Source: JBFWUW01 sp050247075
Lineage (GTDB): Bacteria; Planctomycetota; Planctomycetia; Pirellulales; JBFWUW01
Assembly (NCBI GenBank): GCA_050247075.1
Contig: JBFWUW010000138.1
Coordinates: forward strand, 1 to 8,042
Length of the DNA: 8,042 bases
Reading direction: 5' to 3'
Shown here piece by piece: positions 5,152 through 8,042 of the stretch. Every line of letters starts with the position of its first letter. The first letter of the stretch is position 1. A model generated the notes under the pieces. The model saw only the letters and a list, made by a program, of their open reading frames with translations. It was not told the origin of the DNA and made no database searches. Both the position numbers and the translations under genes were made by a program.

Positions 5152-5730
5152 GGAAATGAATCGCAGTCCGCAAGTGCCGCCAGGCGTCTTTGCGACACCT
5201 GGTGGAGAGGGCGACTGGCTCACTCCACACGGACAGCGAGGCAATTTTTTAGCTATCAGGGGCTCGATCGCTATTTTCGCCGCGAGAGGGCCGCTTCGGT
5301 TCTTGGTGATTCAAGGAAACCGTCGTGGGCTAGCTGGATATTCGGAACACAACCAACAACACCCGTAGGAGCGAAGGCAGGTTCTGCATTCGTCTGCGTA
5401 GCTACAATATTTCCCGCTGCAGCTGAGACACGTCGATGTCGAACGCATCGACGGTAACAACATGGGCGTCCGGTTTCGTCAGCCAGCCTCGCGCCGTCGA
5501 ACGGGAGACGCCTCATTGAACGGCTCAGTGGATGTCCCGCGTAGTGCGGACCAGATTCCAGAGACGGTGATTGTAACGACGTTGGGTGCGAGTTACGGTG
5601 GTCATCACCCGATCATGACCAACCCCACCGGCCAAGCAACCGGGTGGATGGCCATTGCCCGCCCGGGGCAGGCTAAAAAGGCGAGAACTCGCGCACGAAA
5701 GTCCAGAATGTCATGGAACTCAGCATGGTG
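5152..5730. other. Apparently non-coding stretch with one short inverted repeat
   Basis: No frame on either strand has a ribosome site, sustained codon pattern or recognisable product. One perfect 8-base inverted repeat, CGTCGATG (5431-5438) and CATCGACG (5446-5453), has a 7-base loop and no U-run, so an operator or structural role cannot be told from chance. The end next to 5731 would hold the terminator of the minus-strand methyltransferase; I do not see a clear one. Confidence 0.5.
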
Positions 5731-6519
5731 TTACGTCTGCGACATGACTTTTTGCCCTTTCATTGCCACGAGAGTCAAGCGGTCGGCAGGCTTGTTCGGC
5801 TCGAAGGGCAAATGACACTCAAATACTGATGAAAATCCGGCCAAGTCTAGTGCGTCAATTAGCGATTGTCTCGTAAGCCAAAAGCTGGCGGTGTTGTCGA
5901 GAGACGCCCATGGAGCGGCGAGCTTCTGCGCCATGCTAGCATCGGGCGCATGCTCGTTGTAGACGCTCCCCCAAAATGTCCGACCTGCGAATTCCCGGTT
6001 GGCGGACGCCTCTTGGCAGATGTGCGTATCAAACACCGCAAAGTGCTGGCACACTTCTGAAATCTGCTGCAGGAAACAGAATACGTCCGGAGCGTCTAAG
6101 TGATAGAGAAGCCCGAGGCAAAGAACAACGTCGAAGAAGCCATGTCGATCCGGATTCAGGCACCGAACATCCTCATGCAATAAAGTCAAGTGCTTTAGAC
6201 CTAGCATAGCTTTGGCAAACTGGGCCTTAGCTAGGTTAGACTGCCGACCTTCAATGGCAACGACTGACGCACCCTGGCTCGCAAACGCGGTGGAATAGAG
6301 GCCTTCCAGGCATCCCAAATCCAATATTCGTAGCGATTCTGGCGGCCCGCTCGTTAAATCTCTAACGATTTGTAAAATGCGATTGAGCTTGATGTTGTCA
6401 CCGCAAATGTCGTGACCAATGGTGAACACCCCTTCGCCCAAATGGATATTGTGCGCGGTCCACGAACCATGAACCTCGATGATCTTCCGTTTCAGTTCCT
6501 CGATATGCGTTGACTTCAT
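5731..6519 (-). CDS. Class I SAM-dependent methyltransferase
   Basis: 262 aa. Motif I is RILDLGCLEG (64-73), the SAM-binding Gly loop; the acidic end of the second strand is Glu90 in VVAIEGR (86-92), the ribose-binding residue. LLHEDVR around 113-119 supplies the adenine-side Asp, and FDVVLCLGLLYHLDAPDVF (about 129-147) is the motif IV/post-IV helix. An N-terminal region with WTAHNIHLGEGVFTIG (20-35) resembles the WyHsIdLGxGxxTxG segment that precedes the core in CmoB/DUF1698-type enzymes. Such methyltransferases are common in surface-glycan clusters, so a sugar or small-molecule substrate is as likely as tRNA; the substrate is unknown. Start: GAGGG (read on the minus strand, 6529-6533) nine bases before the ATG. 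GC is visibly lower and third positions more mixed than in the Ubl locus, hinting at separate acquisition. It is convergent with the Ubl locus and stands alone. Confidence 0.88.
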   Translation of the reverse strand: MKSTHIEELKRKIIEVHGSWTAHNIHLGEGVFTIGHDICGDNIKLNRILQIVRDLTSGPPESLRILDLGCLEGLYSTAFASQGASVVAIEGRQSNLAKAQFAKAMLGLKHLTLLHEDVRCLNPDRHGFFDVVLCLGLLYHLDAPDVFCFLQQISEVCQHFAVFDTHICQEASANREFAGRTFWGSVYNEHAPDASMAQKLAAPWASLDNTASFWLTRQSLIDALDLAGFSSVFECHLPFEPNKPADRLTLVAMKGQKVMSQT

Positions 6520-7565
6520 CGGGAACGACCCTCGATCTGTTTGAACAACACAAGTCAGTCTTGCTGGCCTCCCCGCGAGCCAGCACCATCTCTTTGTCGC
6601 ACAACCTTCTCCAAGTAAGAAGCGTTGGTCCTTGTGGCCCGTGTCGGTATGAAAGGTGGCGGCAATTCAAATTGCCAACCACAAGAGCGACGTAGCGCAA
6701 ATTATTGGCGGCACAGGCGGGGATGACCATCCCGAAATTCTTGCTGCATGTGTTTTGTCTTTCTTCCGCCACACGGAAGTCATTTCCATCATCGGCGAAA
6801 ATTACCGCCCCATCGGACCAGCCTAGCGATCGACTGCCCGGAAGTGGCGGAACTGGCCCCACCCGAAGAGTGATGCACCTACCAGCGACGGTGCACAACC
6901 CACAAATAGCCAGTTTTCAAGGGCCCTAGGTCACTACGTGGCCTGAGACCATTCCCTGCGAAACTTCACGCAACCGGAGCAGGGTCTGCAGGTAATTGGC
7001 GGCATTGGCTTCGGTTGCGTCATGGTCCGCGGCCATGTGTTGCGGAAAACGGCGTTCACCGCGTTGCTGGGCTGCCCCGACTATGACCATGCCTTCTACG
7101 ACCGCCTCGGCAAGAGCACGTTGCAGGCCAAAATAGACTGGTCGTTGGAATGTGAGCATCTAGGATCATGACCTTCCAGGGAGTCGCATAACCGAAAGCC
7201 CATATGATGTTTTTGAAGGGATTTTTCTTGACGGATGGCTTTCCTTCGAGAGAATCTTGTTCACTCACTTCTGCGGTCTTACCTGTGGGTGGACCATGTA
7301 TCTTTTCGGCATCCGCATTCCACCCTTCTTGGTGAAGTCTCGAATCCGGTTGATCCTTCGCGGAGGCGTGGTTTCCAGCCGCAGCTCCCAAACGAATCGG
7401 CTCAACGCCACTTCCGGTGTTCACGATGCGTTTGCAAGTCGTTCACCGATGACGATCGATGCCAGCAAGCTGGGTGACGTGCGCTACAAACCCCTGGCCA
7501 AGGCAAACAATTGATGAAGGGGGAGTGTTCATATCCTGCCATTTCCAGCTATCAAGGAGTGCGAC
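6520..7565. other. Gene-poor, probably decayed region
   Basis: About 1 kb without a gene I can support firmly. A minus-strand frame upstream of the methyltransferase (6540-6898) has only a TTG start without a ribosome site and overlaps the methyltransferase start, so it is likely spurious or a fossil. The best candidate, 6926-7159 on the minus strand, is listed separately. In 7173-7565 frames on both strands are short and of mixed composition. The 50 bases before 7566 would hold the promoter and leader of the Tat-leader gene; no clear -35/-10 pair is seen. Confidence 0.4.
6926..7159 (-). CDS. Doubtful hypothetical ORF, 77 aa, perhaps a gene fragment
   Basis: The frame has ordinary amino-acid use with helical segments (FGLQRALAEAVVEGMVIVGA near the start, ANAANYLQTLLRLREVSQGM near the end), which suggests it was coding. 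There is no Shine-Dalgarno sequence before the ATG at 7159, an in-frame stop lies directly upstream, and no family is recognised. The opposite strand also carries a plausible open frame, from 6955 to TGA at 7169-7171 with an ATG at 7022 (MVRGHVLRKTAFTALLG). At most one is real; either could be the end of a gene broken by rearrangement. Confidence 0.25.
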   Translation of the reverse strand: MLTFQRPVYFGLQRALAEAVVEGMVIVGAAQQRGERRFPQHMAADHDATEANAANYLQTLLRLREVSQGMVSGHVVT

Positions 7566-7853
7566 ATGAAAGACTTCCAGTTTGTCTCTCGACGGCAATT
7601 GTTGCGAACATTGGTAGGTGGGCTGCTCGGGGGTCTTGCGGCGAAGTCCGGCCAGCAAGTGTTGCGATCCGGGAAATCCCGTAGGAGCATGGAGCCCCCG
7701 CTCGCCGCTTCCTGCCTGGCTGGAAAGACCTACACCTATACTTACGACAATGCGGGAAAGTTGGTGAGTTGCAGGGTGGATGGACCGGCCGAAGTCAAAG
7801 TCTTCTTTTACGACATACCGTTAAGCCCTCTTTTTGATGTGGAGGAGTCCTGA
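7566..7853 (+). CDS. Small Tat-leader protein with a YD-repeat-like motif
   Basis: 95 aa. AAGGAG (7554-7559) six bases before the ATG fixes the start. The N-terminus has a twin-arginine signal: SRRQLLR (8-14) followed by the hydrophobic stretch TLVGGLLGGLAA (15-26), so folded export by Tat is expected. After a basic linker and CLAGKT comes YTYTYDNAGKLVSC, which matches one YD/RHS repeat unit (YxYDxxGrLxs). The rest is short and ends in an acidic tail. A single YD unit is far from an RHS toxin; such minimal secreted proteins of unknown job are, as I recall, typical of planctomycetes. It lies 79 bases upstream of the partial gene at the window end and may share its transcript. Confidence 0.75.
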   Translation: MKDFQFVSRRQLLRTLVGGLLGGLAAKSGQQVLRSGKSRRSMEPPLAASCLAGKTYTYTYDNAGKLVSCRVDGPAEVKVFFYDIPLSPLFDVEES

Positions 7854-7931
7854 GAAGCACCTATTGAAGCTGTGTTATTTGTCGGAGAATCAGAAACCGA
7901 CTGCTATTCTTGGGCAAAGATCAGGTGGACC

Positions 7932-8042
7932 ATGAAGCTGCCGGAATGCCTTGCGCGGCTTCCCTTGGCGGGGGAGAAATCGAAGTTCTTCTGCGCGCAT
8001 CCCTCGGTGCATGCTCGGCAGCAAGTGGTAACCCCGATTATC
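7932..8042 (+). CDS. N-terminus of a protein cut by the window end
   Basis: Thirty-seven codons are visible from ATG with AGGTGG (7923-7928) just upstream. The start reads MKLPECLARLPLAGEKSKFF, then CAHPSVHARQQVV. The Cys/His content (C6, C21, H23, H27) resembles a short metal-binding N-terminal segment that I associate with planctomycete hypothetical or glycosyltransferase-linked proteins, where a further C-x2-C usually follows. That part is outside the window, so function stays open. It is probably co-transcribed with the Tat-leader gene. Confidence 0.55.
   Translation, partial: MKLPECLARLPLAGEKSKFFCAHPSVHARQQVVTPII

Noticed and set aside
6398..6898. Minus-strand 166-aa frame overlapping the methyltransferase start
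   Set aside because: TTG start without a ribosome site and a large out-of-frame overlap with a gene of clear family; a faint MVIPA...NNL likeness to glycosyltransferase starts is too weak to call.
1..8042. CRISPR array, tRNA or rRNA genes
   Set aside because: No regularly spaced direct repeats and no tRNA or rRNA signature sequences were noticed by eye on either strand.

Overview
The window most likely comes from a planctomycete (phylum Planctomycetota). The grounds are high GC over most of its length, a block of small planctomycete-style hypothetical genes around a bacterial ubiquitin-like conjugation locus, a very short Tat-leader protein with one YD-repeat-like motif, and a degenerate integrase-type transposase of a kind common in that phylum. 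This placement is inference from gene style, not from a marker gene.

Layout. Bases 1-790 hold the decayed remains of an insertion sequence: an end-like sequence near 98-128, then a transposase N-terminal region cut by a stop and a frameshift. Bases 790-1321 hold no gene I can support. Bases 1322-5151 form a compact plus-strand locus: an 88-aa hypothetical protein, a 73-aa small protein with a possible helix-turn-helix, a 73-aa ubiquitin-fold protein (Ubl), a 349-aa E2-like protein fused to a cysteine-rich array, a 212-aa JAMM/JAB peptidase, a 26-residue mini-ORF, a 218-aa minimal E1 (ThiF family) and a 56-aa membrane protein. A strong intrinsic terminator closes the locus. Strong or moderate hairpins sit between the small genes and the enzymes, so output of the modules is probably set separately. 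Bases 5152-5730 look non-coding. A minus-strand class I SAM methyltransferase, visibly lower in GC, occupies 5731-6519. Bases 6520-7565 look mostly decayed or non-coding. A 95-aa Tat-leader protein lies at 7566-7853, and a new gene starts at 7932 and runs off the end.

How it works together. The locus encodes each step expected of a ubiquitin-like cycle. The E1 adenylates the Ubl C-terminus and takes it as a thioester. The E2-like domain receives it on Cys180. The CxxC array fused to the E2 would act as an E3-like or target-binding module. The JAMM peptidase would trim the Ubl precursor, which ends in Glu-Gly-Ala-Ala, and/or remove it from targets. The 56-aa membrane protein may anchor or be a partner. 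Bacterial Ubl/E1/E2/JAB operons are known, and some (Bil) defend against phage. The most unusual element here is the E2 joined in one chain to a regular 15-residue-period array of paired cysteines.
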